From the NCBI GenBank assembly GCA_963971225.1, contig OZ020267.1:113780936-113844935 (forward strand): 64,000 nt of DNA, given 5' to 3'. The stretch comes from Melieria omissa. Its lineage: Eukaryota > Arthropoda > Insecta > Diptera > Ulidiidae. Position 1 is the stretch's first letter. Each line of letters starts with the position of its first letter. Positions 21,879 to 33,045 of the stretch are shown here, in pieces. Position numbers and translations under genes: made by a program. The notes beneath the pieces are model-generated. The model saw only the letters and a list, made by a program, of their open reading frames with translations. It was not told the origin of the DNA and did no database searches.

Positions 21879-24313
21879 AAGATTAAGATTAAGATTGGGT
21901 AGCGGGAGTCGAGCACTACCTGCCCGAGACACTGCGTCCAGTGTTGAACTATTGTGTCACGTCCCTTTATCTTACTGGAGGAGTTCGTATCCTCCAATAT
22001 TATCCAGGAACTCTTTTATTTTCCTTAGATCAAATTCAGACAGATCCTTTGTCTGTATCAGTTCCCTCCCCAATACCCGCTTTCTTGCGTGTATGAGGGC
22101 GGGACATTCCGTTATGATGTGTACAGAAGTCTCCTCGTCTTCCATACAAAATCTGCATAGTTCGTTGTCCGTGATTCCCAGTCGCGCTCTATGCATATTT
22201 AGCAGACAGTGTCCGCTTAGGATCCCCGTCATGAATCTAAGCTCTGCTCGGCTTAGCTCCAAGAGGTAATTAGATTTCTTTGCAGAGTAAACTGGAAAGA
22301 AGAGCTTGGAACAGCGTTGTCCCACTGTGTTCGACCATTTGTGATTAGCTCGATTTAGAAATTCCTGTTTTACACAATGTCTGTAATGAGTCTTGCTAAC
22401 ACTTATGATTGGTTCAGGTCCGTAGGGTCGTCTTGCCGCCCCCTCCTTTGCCAATCTGTCCGCCTCCTCATTACCATCGTGTCCACAGTGCGCAGGTACC
22501 CAGTGTATTATCACTTGGTTGTCCTTAGAAAGATCTTGGAGGACAGCGACTGTCTCCCAGACCAGTTTAGAGTCAAATGTCGTCGAGTTCAGAGCTTTGA
22601 TTGAAGCCTGACTGTCAGACATTATGAATATCCTCTTCCTTTTAAAGTTAAGTTTTAGTATTGTCCTGGCACATTCATTAATGGCATAGACCTCAGCCTG
22701 GAAGACTGTGGCCTTGTCCCCAAGACTGACTGAAAGTTGGGAGCCAGAGCTATAAATTCCCGCTCCTGTTCCTTCTTCCGTCTTGGACCCATCAGTGTAC
22801 CATACAATATCATCACACCTCGGACTGATTCTATTATCAGCCCAGTCCTTCCTGTGCGGTATGTACGTTTTGTACCTTCTTCTGAAGAGGTGCTTCTGAG
22901 GCATCAGATCAAGGGGCATCCAAAAGCCTCCATCTCGCCTCCTGTCCCTCAGCAGTGATAAGTGACCGATTGCCTGTGTATTCTTCGGTATAGATCCACT
23001 ATGCATCAGTCTGTGAGTGCTGGCTATTGCAGCCATTTGCACTTTGAGTTCCAGCGGCATCACCCCCAATATAACATTAAGGGCTGCCGTCGGAGTCGTC
23101 CTGAGACATCCTGTTATGCAGGTATTTGCTAGTCGTTGTAGTTTCTCTAGCTTAGTCGCAGTTGTTACTTCTGTGGTCTTCCTCCACCAAACTATCGCCC
23201 CGTAGGTTATCGTTGGCAGAACTACCAGGGAGTATAGTTTTTGAAGCCACTTCGGTCTCAATCCCCAGTTTTTACCACAGATTCTTTTGCAACTCCAGAG
23301 GGCATTGCCTGCTCTCTTGATAGTGCGATCAACGTGGGGTTTCCAGTTCAATTTACTGTCTAGAGTTACCCCTAGGTACTTGACCTCATTCGAGATGTTC
23401 AGCACCTTACCAAAGATCTCCATCTGTCCAAGGTCAAATTTCCTTTTAAAGGTAAAAGGCACAATAATTGTTTTGTCCGGGTTCACAGACAGTTTCTGTC
23501 TTACACACCAGCGCTCCACAATTTTCATCGCGTTCTGTAGCAAGTCCGAGACTGTATGTCCGTCTTTGCCTCTGACCGCAATGACTAGGTCGTCTGCATA
23601 AGCGATGACTTCATATCCCTGCTCCGTAAGTGAGCGGATTAGTCCATCAACGACCACAGACCACAGCAGTGGGGATAGTACCCCTCCCTGGGGACATCCC
23701 CTCCCTGTTCTTGCAGATAGCTCTACCGCCCCTAAGTTGGACTGAATCATCCTACTTTCAAGCATGGATGATATCCATCTTATAAGAGTGGTAGGCACCT
23801 GAAATTCTTCTAGCGCCCTTTCAATCGCTTCGAAGGTCGTGTAGTTGAAGGCCCCTTCTATATCTAGGAAACCTGCCAGACAGATTTCCTTTTCCTCCAG
23901 GGACTTCTCTATCTTGCCTACCAGCGCCGATAGGGCCGTTTCAGTGGATCTACCTTTCTGGTAGGCATGTTGGTTCGCGCTTAGGGGGCATCGAGGAAGA
24001 ATGTCTTCTCTCAGGAAGCGGTCAACGGCCTTTTCCAAGCCCTTTAGCACGAACGACATCAAGCTTATCGGCCTGAAGGATTTTGGGTCCTTTTTGTTGG
24101 ATCTTCCAGGCTTGGGGAGATAGACCACGTTCACTGCTCTCCACACCTCTGGAATATGCCCAAAAGCTAAGCTACATGAGTAGATTTTTGTTAAAATAGG
24201 CGCTAGTATATCAATTCCCTTTTGCAGAAGTGCCGGGAAAATGCCATCTTTTCCCGGCGCTTTGTAAGGGGAGAACGATTCCAGCGCCCATTTCACTATT
24301 GGCGTGCTACACA
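21879..24313 (-). mobile_element. 5'-truncated non-LTR retrotransposon, 2435 bp
   Basis: Bounded by an exact 13-bp TSD. On the minus strand it begins inside the reverse transcriptase region and ends with a short 3' UTR (21879-21971) and a tail of three AATCTT repeats instead of poly(A). ORF1 and the endonuclease domain are absent, so it is a dead-on-arrival copy. The RNase H domain and non-poly(A) tail point to the I/LOA/Outcast-like group rather than Jockey or CR1, which lack RNase H. The open coding frame and exact TSD suggest recent insertion into an already or subsequently decaying gene. Confidence 0.92.
21972..24313 (-). CDS. Partial ORF2: reverse transcriptase, RNase H, CCHC
   Basis: This is the C-terminal ~780 codons of a non-LTR retrotransposon polyprotein, without a start codon of its own because the 5' part is missing. 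Numbering the 813-codon open frame that begins in flanking DNA at 24413, element-encoded sequence starts near residue 34. Reverse transcriptase features are 'KAPGKDG' (51-57), the palm aspartate in GFLDIEGAF (D184), 'GCPQGGVLSPLLW' and the catalytic YADD (272-275). RNase H follows, with its acidic set D541 (YTDGSK), E574 (QAEVYA), D600 (MSDSQ) and D652 (NEEADRLA). A CX2CX8HX4C finger lies at 753-770 (CRFC...H...C). No internal stop or frameshift is present. It cannot support its own insertion, since the endonuclease and ORF1 are lost. It reads through from the split gene's antisense flank only by chance. Confidence 0.93.
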
Positions 24314-24326
24314 CAGAACTGTTGTT
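24314..24326. repeat. Target-site duplication, 5' side of retrotransposon
   Basis: CAGAACTGTTGTT, identical to 21866-21878. It marks the truncated 5' end of the element. Confidence 0.92.
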
Positions 24327-24979
24327 GCTAATACAGCAGCCGATCTGTCCGAAACTCCGGTCCGATCGCAAGCTATAGCGAGGGAAGGCAGAGAGATAGT
24401 AATTTTTTGGCACTCTCGATCCTGATTTGGCTTAGTTTTGAGTGATTCTCTATCTGGGATGTACTCATCGACAGTGGGACTGTCAGACGAGTCCGTGTCG
24501 TATTCGGAACTTTCGGCAGAATAGGGTTGACTTTTGCTCGCATCGTCATCGATCTTCTTAATCTTCATTCGTTTGAGATTTGCTTCCTCTCTTTCAGCTT
24601 TTCTCTTCAATTTTGATGTTACCACTTGATCTGTACCACCGATTATCATCTTTCTTGGCCCTCTCTGGTCTTGAAGGAACTGCCGTTCGTTTGCCGGAAT
24701 TTTGTTGAGTTTCGTACATTTGCAATTGGCCACCATATCGGAGCACTTGCATTTGCTGAGATCAAACAGAGTGTTAGCTTTGTCACGAAAATCCGATAAT
24801 CTCCGTTGGTAGTTTGGTTGATTCCTTTTACATTTGTTGACTTTTAGCATTGTGTTGTATTTGTCGTGGAACGATCTAAGTTTTTCTATCGCTTGTGCAT
24901 GCGTTACTGTTGGAAGTGAGGCCCTTTGCCATATCTCTTCGACTTCATAGCACAGTTTTTGAGATATGTCAAAAAATTA

Positions 24980-27963
24980 TGGGTATTTACCATTGTCCGT
25001 CTTCAGATCTTGTCAAAGTTGAATATATTTCTTCATGAGATCGGTGTAGGTCGGCAGAGTATTGGTCGGCAGGTTTCGTGGAGCGCCAAATATCACGCAC
25101 GAAACTTTGTCTCTTGTAACTGTCATCTCTTTAAAAATATAAAGAAATAACTAGTAACCCTTCACTGCCCTACCTTTTTGCGCACAAGTTCAGGTACTCA
25201 CCTTTTTTTTGTTTTTTTTTAATTAAATCAGATGTAACGTCACAAGTTTATTTCGAATCGGTCACTTCACAAGGAAATCGTGAACATTCAACAATCATAA
25301 ACAGAATTAAACTAGCGGGGTTTGCCACATTCCAACGATTAAAACACGAATTGTAATTTGTAATATTTTATTCGCTCAAACAGGACTGCTACAATAAATA
25401 ACTTAAAACCCGCAAACCTAAAGCAAAGGCTACTGAGATGTATTTTGAATCCTTAACTGAGTTGAAATTACGACTTTCACTTCTTTCGACGAAAGTGAAA
25501 AAAGTATTACAAAAAATTATTTCAATTAGGTGATGGGCGATCAAGGAGTTGTTAGAAACTAATATAATTTTGCAGGATTGGTACCATGGACATTTGGCAC
25601 ATTTCCAATATACTAGCTTCTTAAAATTTTAAAATCAATTTTTTCACTCCACCCTAATAACCAGCTGGCCACACGAAACACGTTTAGACACCTACTGGGT
25701 CCTTAGTAAAACTCTTTCCCCACCTTACTGCATCCTTAGTGACGGGAATTTGTTTATGAAGCAGTAGCCAAAGTAGAAGTAGTTGTAGAAGTAGTTACAG
25801 AGGCAGAGGTGTAGAAGTAATTAGAAAGGCAGCCACCATAAGTTAACCTCGTGAGCCATATTCTCAAAATAGCAGAGAACCTGCAGAGAATATGATTAAA
25901 AGTTTCGGCAGTAGCCTTTTCCTTGCATGTTCTGTATTTGTTTTTCAAGTCCATCGTGTGCGCTTAAAGCGCCACAAAATATTTCAACGTCAACAAATCT
26001 CTGCTCTACTAACTCTCTGCTTCAAATTTCCTATAAAATCTCATCTTAATATTTTCAAAAGTGCATTAAAATACGAACCAGTAAAATTGCATGCATGTCG
26101 ATTGAATTTATTGCAAGTTAATTAGTTTAGAATGGTGTCGCAACAATTGCAACTTGCAAGAAATTTAATGAATTCCCCAATTGAGGACGCTTTGTAATTA
26201 CTTTTCAAGTGCTGCTTGTAACTGCGAAGCAAACATTTCCGCACACAATGCGCCACTTTGCCGGCAAAGATGATTTCGTTATCTGCAAGTTTGCAATAAT
26301 AACTGAAACAATTTTTGATTGTTGCCATTTTATGTTAACTGCCTTGTAGTTGGTGTTTGAAGTTGCCACGGCAAGTTGCAGCTGCAGTAGGCACTGGCTG
26401 CGCAACTTTTCCGCACTTGGGCGACATGTGCGCGCAGACTCCCACACACAGCAGCAGTGGCCGTCGTGTCAGCTCGTAATGTGAAACTATGTTGAAATTT
26501 TTCCGCCATGCAATGCGCTACAACTCTCAGGTAATATCGTACTTGTCGTTTGCAGGCAACGCGTGCAAGCAGCGATGGCGATGGCGACAGCAGCAGTGTT
26601 GCAATTCTGCTGCTCTTGCACCACCTCCACTTACATTGTATTTGATTTCAGCGCAATTTTACTGGTTTCTGCTGATGCAATGCAATATGCACGAATGCGA
26701 CTGCCGGCGAACCGAAAGTGGCGCGCCCGGTAAGCAGCCAAGTCAACGACAGTTGGTCGACATGTCGTATGAGTGCTTTCAATTTTACATGCACACTCGC
26801 TGCTGGAGAGTATTCGCGTATGTTCGTATGTGTGTGTGTGTGTGCAGTTGTGCTTTTGTGTGAGTGTATGGCTGGTACTTTGACTTGCATATCGCACGTT
26901 ACACTTAAATCACAAGCAAACTTTACACGCTGATCATAAATTGCATAGTATGCGCCCACCTCCAGCTCGCGATGCCCCCTCCCCCTTGTCCCCACCTCCC
27001 GCATGTGCACTATCTTAAGAAGTGGAAATTTATTCTTTTGCCGCCAAATGCTGCAAGACAACGGCACAAACGCAGCAGCAAATATGTGTCGTACAAACTT
27101 GGCGAACAGCAGTAATAGCTGAAATTTGCTGCAGCTCTGCAGGACACATGTCGAAGCACACTTGAACGAAAATTCTACGCTCATATTTAATATTAGCTAG
27201 ACACCTTTGTGAGGTGTCCTGGAACGAGCTGTGTTCGACATATTCTTAAAATAATTTTTCTACTGAAAAGTTTGTGGCCTGAAAATCGTCGTCTTCTTCT
27301 TCTTATTGACTGGCACGACAACCATCCGTGTTGTGCGTGCAAATTTGTACACGGTTGGAAAGGGCCTACAGTTTTATGCCGATTCCGAACGGCGAGTTGG
27401 CAGCTTTTTTATAGGCAATTTTACTCTTAGAGGTTTGCCATTTCCTGTTGAGAGAACAGCCGCCGAAAAAAAAATTATTGTTTTTCCTGGCCTGAAAATA
27501 CTAAAACAAAAAGGTGAGATGGTTTAGTCTTTTTTTAGAATGCTTTAATCACCATAGGGCCGCCCCAGTCATATCCCATTAAGAGGCAGTAGACCTAACA
27601 GCAGCAACGATTCAATATGCTAGAAACAGGGTACTGTATAGACTGACGTAACGGCCGTAATGTGTAACTTGAGGCAATAATTGCGCTGGTATGTTTAGAA
27701 CTGCAAGTTAGCCAATGCTATCGAGTACTGTCCAAAGTAAATAGTTTTCTTCTTTAAACTTCTATCGATTTATTAGGAAAGTTTGAAGTAGAAAAACAAA
27801 CAATTCTCTGGTCGAAAAAACAATTCTCATATTTGTGAGCCACTGTCCACACTGTCCTCTTTGGTGTAGCCATTTCCATTTCTAAAATTGCCACTCACAT
27901 CGAAAAACAAAAAGTAAACCCAGACAATTTTCACAGTGCACTGCTGGTTGACTGGATTGGGGC
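24980..27963. other. Mixed single-copy DNA, no gene recognised
   Basis: Contains a lone TAACCCTTCACTGCC at 25156-25170, resembling the end of the TTAA MITE at 13823 but without a partner. There is a degenerate GTAGAAGTAGT minisatellite at about 25766-25825, a GT tract at 26829-26845 and a GACACCT/AGGTGTC hairpin near 27199-27217. A 178-codon minus frame (26648-27184) overlaps two plus frames and shows no domain. Confidence 0.45.
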
Positions 27964-28098
27964 TATAAATTTTCGCACTTTATGCAAAAGTAATTTCTAG
28001 ACGACCAACTTCAATTGACTCACAGCGCACAAGCCGACAACAACCAACATTGCCCCGTAATGAGTTCAGTTCAGGCGACGACAAGTGAGCGCATTAAG
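27964..28098 (+). promoter_or_regulatory. Possible TATA promoter and 13-codon first exon (weak)
   Basis: A TATAAAT box at 27964-27970 is followed about 90 bp later by an ATG at 28060. That ATG opens a 13-codon frame (MSSVQATTSERIK) ending exactly at AAG|GTGAGA, a good 5' splice site, with exon end at 28098. The spacing suits a short 5' UTR plus a first coding exon interrupted in phase 0. No downstream exon is recognised in the window, and chance cannot be excluded. This is the only place where promoter, start and donor line up. Confidence 0.2.
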
Positions 28099-28100
28099 GT

Positions 28101-30055
28101 GAGAATTCCTTAAGGGAGACACTCAGCTGACAAATACAAACACAGGAAAATTCATTTCATTGTATGCACGAGTGTGTGTGTGTGAAATGTGGCAGCCACA
28201 GCAATATTTCACAGTAAATAGCTAAATTTAATGTAAATTATTTTGCTGTTTCCATTTCATTTCATTTCGTTTAGTTCGTGCTCTGTGCTCTCTATGTATG
28301 TGTGTGTGTGTGTGTTTTAGTGTGCTTGTAAAATTGAGAAAATTTAGATTGACACTACTGTTATAAATTACGCATTGCCTTATCAGTACGCAAACACACA
28401 CTTACTCACACTACTACTATGGGACACGCACACACACACACACACACGCACGCATGCAGCACTTAAACGCAACGCTAAACGGCCCTGCCGCAACGTGCCG
28501 TGCGTTGCGCCGAGTTGTCATGCGCGCACTGACACCAGTGGCCAACAGGCAACAACAACAATAACAACAATACCACTCACGCCATGTCGCAGTTGCTGCG
28601 GTGTGGGCGTTGTGTTGTGCGCTGTTTACACACACATTTTGCACAGTTAGTCGCTGTCGACGGCGGCAAGCGGCCGGTCTTCTTCTTCTTTTTATTCGCC
28701 CGAGCACACTCCATGCCATTACACACGATGTTGTGTTGTTTTGAGTTGTCATGCACACTTCCGCATGCAGTTGCTTCGTGCTTTGAAACTTTGATTAATT
28801 GTGAGATTATGCATGCGGATTTTTTGCTCGACTCTGCGTGTATGTGTGTGTGGGTCTGCACACACGCCATTTATGCAAAATGCCAGCTTGGCTGCCGCTT
28901 CCATTTGGCGTAATGTTTTTTTGTTGGCGATTTTCGCCACCGCCACCGCTACCGCTACTGCCGCTTCCATGCCAATGCCGCACTTAAATATTTCTACTCG
29001 CAAATTTGCATGTCCTCGCGGCACAATTGGCAGACATTGTCGTAAATTTTCGCACAGTTTTGGGCATTTCTATTTTTAGTTTTTGCCATTTTGGCGCTGA
29101 GCTTCAAAATTAGGCAACGTGTGAAGCGACTTTTCTGTAGGACTTTTTGCCATGTCTCTATGTGACAATCACATTTAAATGCAATGTAAATCGTACAAAT
29201 TTATCTTTTGATTGTTTGCAATAGGCTCCTCGGCGTATAAGATATATTTTTGATTGTTATGCACAGAACGTCCCATGGCTCTTCCCAAGCCTAACTTGGA
29301 AGTATGGGCAGCATTCAGCACAGTGGGCCTGAGTGCTTGAGAAATTGGGTCTCGGGTTTATACATCTAGCCCCTCAGATCCATGGAGAGCATTTCTCTTG
29401 CAGCATTTTCATTACCATTAATATTTCTTTACCTAAGAATCCAAGTCTTAATATAAGTCCAAGTCTTTTATGTCCAACAATAAAACTGTATATTAGCTTT
29501 TCTTTGACTTTAAGTACGGACGAAGGACGATTTGACTTAGGAAAAAATTTTGTTAGGTAACAATTAACCCCAGTTGGACCCAGTAACACCACAAAGCCAT
29601 ACAAATGTCGCCACTTGATTGATTCATTGCCTAAAGACCGAATATAATTTGTAATTTGAGTAATGATGCAGTAAAATGTTAAAATCCTTTTGTAGATAGT
29701 TTCATCTGCAAGAAGCACTTTGAATACTTCGCTGAATAAAATCTCAATTATGATGTTTAATTTTATTTTTTTGCTATTTTGTCTATAGACATTTTTATGT
29801 CGAATTCAATTAAGAGTCCATTAATGGAATTACGAAAAACAGAAGTGACATGGCGGAAAATAGACCAATACAAACACACACACACACACACACACGCATC
29901 ATTGTGTGTGTGGCATTTGTATGACATTTGCTGACTCAGACCACTTCACGTACGGTAACCGCATTATATGCTACATTGAAGTGGATGCACGCGTTGCTAA
30001 ATACGTACACAATGTACTCGTGTATGTGTACATATACATGTGTAGTATGTATGTA
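28101..30055. other. Single-copy-looking DNA with CA/GT tracts
   Basis: CA or GT tracts at 28300-28314, 28429-28447, 28842-28852 and 29874-29894. The 114-codon minus frame at 29374-29718 (starting MLLADETIYKR) is faintly transposase-like in composition, but I cannot place it. No gene is called. Confidence 0.45.
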
Positions 30056-31192
30056 CCCTGCAGGAAAGAAGTAGTCAGTTGGCAAAAGTAACTAATTTTA
30101 AACTAATTATTTGACAACTAATTTGTAACTGATTGAAAAATCATGCATGGCAATACAGTTCACGAGCGCATGCGCCGCACTCGTTGCGTTGTTCGTAAAA
30201 ACGAAAAGGCGCCTGCGCCATGAATAAGGGCTGCCTATTGTTTGAAAATTGATATTTTCTGGGTTTGCGTTGGCGACCCTTAGCATTTTTAAGTGAATCT
30301 AATGGTTTGGCAACATTGCTAACCAAAAACGACGCCATATCGTGTGTATCCGTCGAAGCGTGCGCGTGGAAAATCAAGTGCGTATTAAAAAGAGGTGCGT
30401 AAAATAATTGTGTTAATTATTTCATTTTTAAAAATGAATGCAACAAAAGCAAGAAGCATTCGCCGAAAAATAAAAAAACAGAGAGACATTTATCTTAACC
30501 GACTTACAAGTGAAAAGACGGCTGAAAGGACGAGTGAAGACGTGCAAGTTGAGCATTTGTGCGCGGAAAATTACAGCGAGCCTGAGGCAGAAAGTACGCC
30601 GCCGCAAAAAACACGTTCCTGTTATGTTTTTTTGACTTATACAGTTTATAAATGGATATCATTAGAAAAATATATGTTTTTGTTACTAAATGAATTACAT
30701 TGTTATTCTTAATGAAATGCCTTTAATGTTTTCTATTTTGTTTGGTTTTAGTTATAAGATGTAAATATTATATTTATTTATTTATATTATTTTAAATAAT
30801 TGCACTTTGTTTTTGAAAAATTTTAATAAAACAATTATGAATTGAATCCAATATATTTGAAAATTCATTTGAAGGGGTTATATGTAAGTAATTTGTAATG
30901 AGTTACTATTTGACTAGTTTAAAATCAGTTACAAACTAACTAATTTTTAACTAGTCCCAAAACAACTAGTTTTACATCAGTCGATTGTGGACTAATTATT
31001 AATTGGTTTGAAAACAACTAGTTATAAACTAGTTGGGAAGTCATGCAGAGGTAGACAATTGATGTGCTGCTAGGACATCGCCACGTTAAAATAATCACTT
31101 CTTTTCAAGCAAAATAACTAATTTGTAATCAGTCCTGTACAGAAAAGGACTAGTTATAAACTAGTTTAAAATTAGTTACTTTTCCTGCAGGG
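30056..31192. mobile_element. Unassigned TIR element, 1137 bp, with AACTAGTT subterminal repeats
   Basis: The ends are inverted copies of CCCTGCAGGAAA, followed by AAGTAACTAATTTTAAACTA on both sides; on the left an 18-bp insertion separates the two blocks. TA flanks each end (30054-30055, 31193-31194). The subterminal DNA on the right is packed with AACTAGTT and TAGTTATAAACTAG palindromes. The centre (30140-30420) is GC-richer and promoter-like, with a short charged open frame after it. The superfamily is unclear: a TA target would fit Tc1/mariner, but the ends match none I recognise. Confidence 0.75.
30435..30712 (+). CDS. Small basic/acidic ORF inside the TIR element
   Basis: Starts MNATKARSIRRKIKKQRDIY, a very basic stretch. 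It turns acidic (SEDVQVEHLCAENYSEPEAES) to about residue 58 and then becomes hydrophobic and low in information. The charged part could be the N-terminal remnant of this element's transposase, left after an internal deletion, with the rest read-through into non-coding DNA. No domain is recognised. The frame lies midway between the two inverted ends in the transposon's GC-richer centre. It may equally be chance. Confidence 0.3.
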
Positions 31193-31194
31193 TA

Positions 31195-31842
31195 TCTATA
31201 TGTGGGCACATGTGCTGTGTGGGTGTGTGTGTGGGTGGGAGCGTGCCAGTGTGCGCTCGAGCTTGTGAAATCGGCAGCATCACAGAATATTTCGCAAACA
31301 ATTTATTTTTGCTGTTTATCACGCACACTGCTGGTCAGTGCAAGTCATTACTTACACTAGAATACAAATACATAACGCTACGCTTTGCTACGTTACGTTG
31401 TGTTGTGATGTGTTGCGTTGCGAGTGCAGTGTTGCCATTTGCCGGCTTGGCTTTTGATGCTAAATGTTTGATGACCTGCGCCGTGTGCCATGCCGCAATG
31501 ACAGACACAAAATGCCGCAAGCCAACGAGCTGCGTGAGACAAGTCGTCAATAGACAATTCCAAAATTGGTGTGGGAGATTTTCGCCCAAGTCAACATGGA
31601 CATTAAGACTTCAGGCAACAAGCAAAACTATGGGATTTTTAGATTGGATTGAGGAACGGGAGGATCAATGCTCCATTTGAATGCATCTCAAGATTAAAGA
31701 CTACAACAAAAACTAATAATGCTAACGGCTAAATAGTTAATGACTTCTCTTGCCTTTAAGAGTCTCTGTCCAACTCAGTCGTTAATCTCAAGTAACAAAT
31801 TTAAGTAATTGCCACAACTGCAGAGGCGACCATAACAATGAG
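31195..31842. other. Spacer, no feature seen
   Basis: GT-rich at its left edge (31200-31260). A 156-codon plus frame at 31210-31680 is rich in Cys/Val from GT repeats and shows no domain. Confidence 0.45.
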
Positions 31843-31915
31843 TTAACCCTTTCGCTATTTTGTTGCCATATGGCAACATGCCACTTTGTGGGCATCTGAG
31901 TTGTGTATGGTTTAA

Positions 31916-32367
31916 CCCATTGCTGCCGGGTACCAGTTCCGCCCATACGATTTTGATAAAATTTCATACACGACCTGGAATTGACCCAGCTTTCTCTCTC
32001 TGCACGTTGCTGAGATATTTATTGGGTATTTTGTACCCATTAGGCAGCAATGGTAGGTTTTTTCCATACTTTTTAAAGTGATCAGCTAAACACGTGAACA
32101 AAAGAAGTATTGTTTACAGATGAGTTAGGGGGCAAATTTTTGTGAGGTTCTACCTCCGGAAAATTCACAATTTTTGGAGTCTGGTAACTCTAGCTAGATG
32201 GCGGAATTTTAGGGTGACCTCCACTGGACTAAGGTAGTTCCATCTTTACCCCAACCATCCTTATTAATGATTTTGAGGTATCTCTAGCACGAACTTTTCT
32301 GTGATTTTTTTTTAAAGGTCAGTTTTCATGGGTAAAATTTTACCCATTATGGGTAGTTGGCAATGGG
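31916..32367. mobile_element. Nested TTAA piggyBac-like MITE, 452 bp
   Basis: TTAA at 31912-31915 and 32368-32371, with inverted ends CCCATTGC. A perfect palindrome GGGTAAAATTTTACCC lies at 32330-32345, 22 bp inside the right end. It sits within the larger TTAA element. Confidence 0.8.
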
Positions 32368-32816
32368 TTAAATTATAATTTTTGTGTTGTTCCTTAGAAC
32401 ATTTTTAAGTTTTAGGAATAATAAGAAATTAATAAACTGAATATTGAGTTTAAAGAAATTACACTTTTTTTAATGTTTATGTCTGAACATAGTAAAAAAA
32501 GAAGAAGCAGAAAACAATAACATACATTTTTAATTTAATCTCATTAAATTTAATGTAATTGTGATGTAATGTAAATTAAACTAAAATATTTAATTCGAAT
32601 ACATTTTTAAAATAATTTTAGCTAAAGTAAATGCAGAAATATTTTATTTCTAATTGTGCCTAAAAAATTATGTTTAAGTAACCATTACAGCCAAAACGAT
32701 TTGGTTGCTATCATACGACAAAACTATAAAAACACGGTTCGGTAATAAAAATTAAAACAAAAATTTTTTAAATGTTTTAATACGGCAGCACCATAGTTTT
32801 AAGTTTAATAAACTCG

Positions 32817-32859
32817 CAGCACCGGAGTTCAGGGAATACGACCCTGGGCTTCGGTGCTG
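32817..32859 (+). other. 18-bp-stem hairpin in GC-rich patch
   Basis: CAGCACCGGAGTTCAGGG pairs without a gap with CCCTGGGCTTCGGTGCTG around a 7-base loop (AATACGA), with three G-T wobbles. It is GC-rich within AT-rich surroundings. A second GCAGCACC lies at 32785. It may be a structured RNA or a transposon motif; no family is recognised. Confidence 0.6.
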
Positions 32860-33045
32860 ACCAGCGGGGACGCCATCTTCACTTTGATTGTGACGATTCA
32901 AGTGCGCACACGCAACCACGGGAGCTAAATAAAACCATATATCTTAAAAATTATGGAATGTTGTTGACACAAACACACAAAAAACTAAATGGATAAAACT
33001 CAGATTCTAACTTTCTTCAGTAAAAATCTGTAGCAAAAGGGTTAC

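Larger units (their letters stand above)
21070..24976 (-). pseudogene. Degraded gene of an uncharacterised family, split by a retrotransposon
   Basis: Reading minus, the frame is open from 24976 (just after a TAA). It encodes CYEVEEIWQRA, then KRNQPNYQRRLSDFRDKA and a Cys cluster (SKCKCSDMVANCKC), then IPANERQFLQDQRGPRKM and an acidic/serine linker. At 24314 it is interrupted. Beyond the inserted element, from 21878, the same frame resumes (HDLGLVSLNDRSKVIDRSKI), followed by GLFFDGRKDKT, EEHITIIAEPGSSYFNH and VVGCDGTNVNTG. Deletions near 21440 and 21385 then remove much of the middle and shift the frame. The C-terminus RYLSSKLKGIVDPVIHRNAY ... RIASRQQMPAFESKRDF ends at a stop at 21070-21072. 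From memory, similar proteins are scattered through arthropods with no assigned function. The two DG motifs, 74 residues apart, could be part of an RNase-H-like transposase core; that is inference. The start exon is not identified. Confidence 0.7.
31847..33041. mobile_element. TTAA-type piggyBac-like element, 1195 bp with nested MITE
   Basis: The left end is TTAA (31843-31846) then CCCTTTCGCTA; the right end, read inward, is CCCTTTTGCTA preceded by TTAC (33042-33045), a one-base decay of TTAA. A perfect 18-bp palindrome TGTTGCCATATGGCAACA lies 14 bp inside the left end. A second TTAA MITE (31916-32367) is inserted near the left end, so this element is the older of the two. The remaining ~740 bp are AT-rich, apart from a GC-rich hairpin and patch at 32817-32930. 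No transposase is visible. Confidence 0.65.

Noticed and set aside
25156..25170. TAACCCTTCACTGCC resembling the end of the MITE at 13823
   Set aside because: No inverted partner within 3 kb and no full TTAA.
26648..27184. 178-codon minus-strand frame
   Set aside because: It overlaps two plus frames and is partly encoded by a CA/GT tract, without a domain.
29374..29718. 114-codon minus frame with a faintly transposase-like feel
   Set aside because: No catalytic motif, TIR or matching family could be identified.
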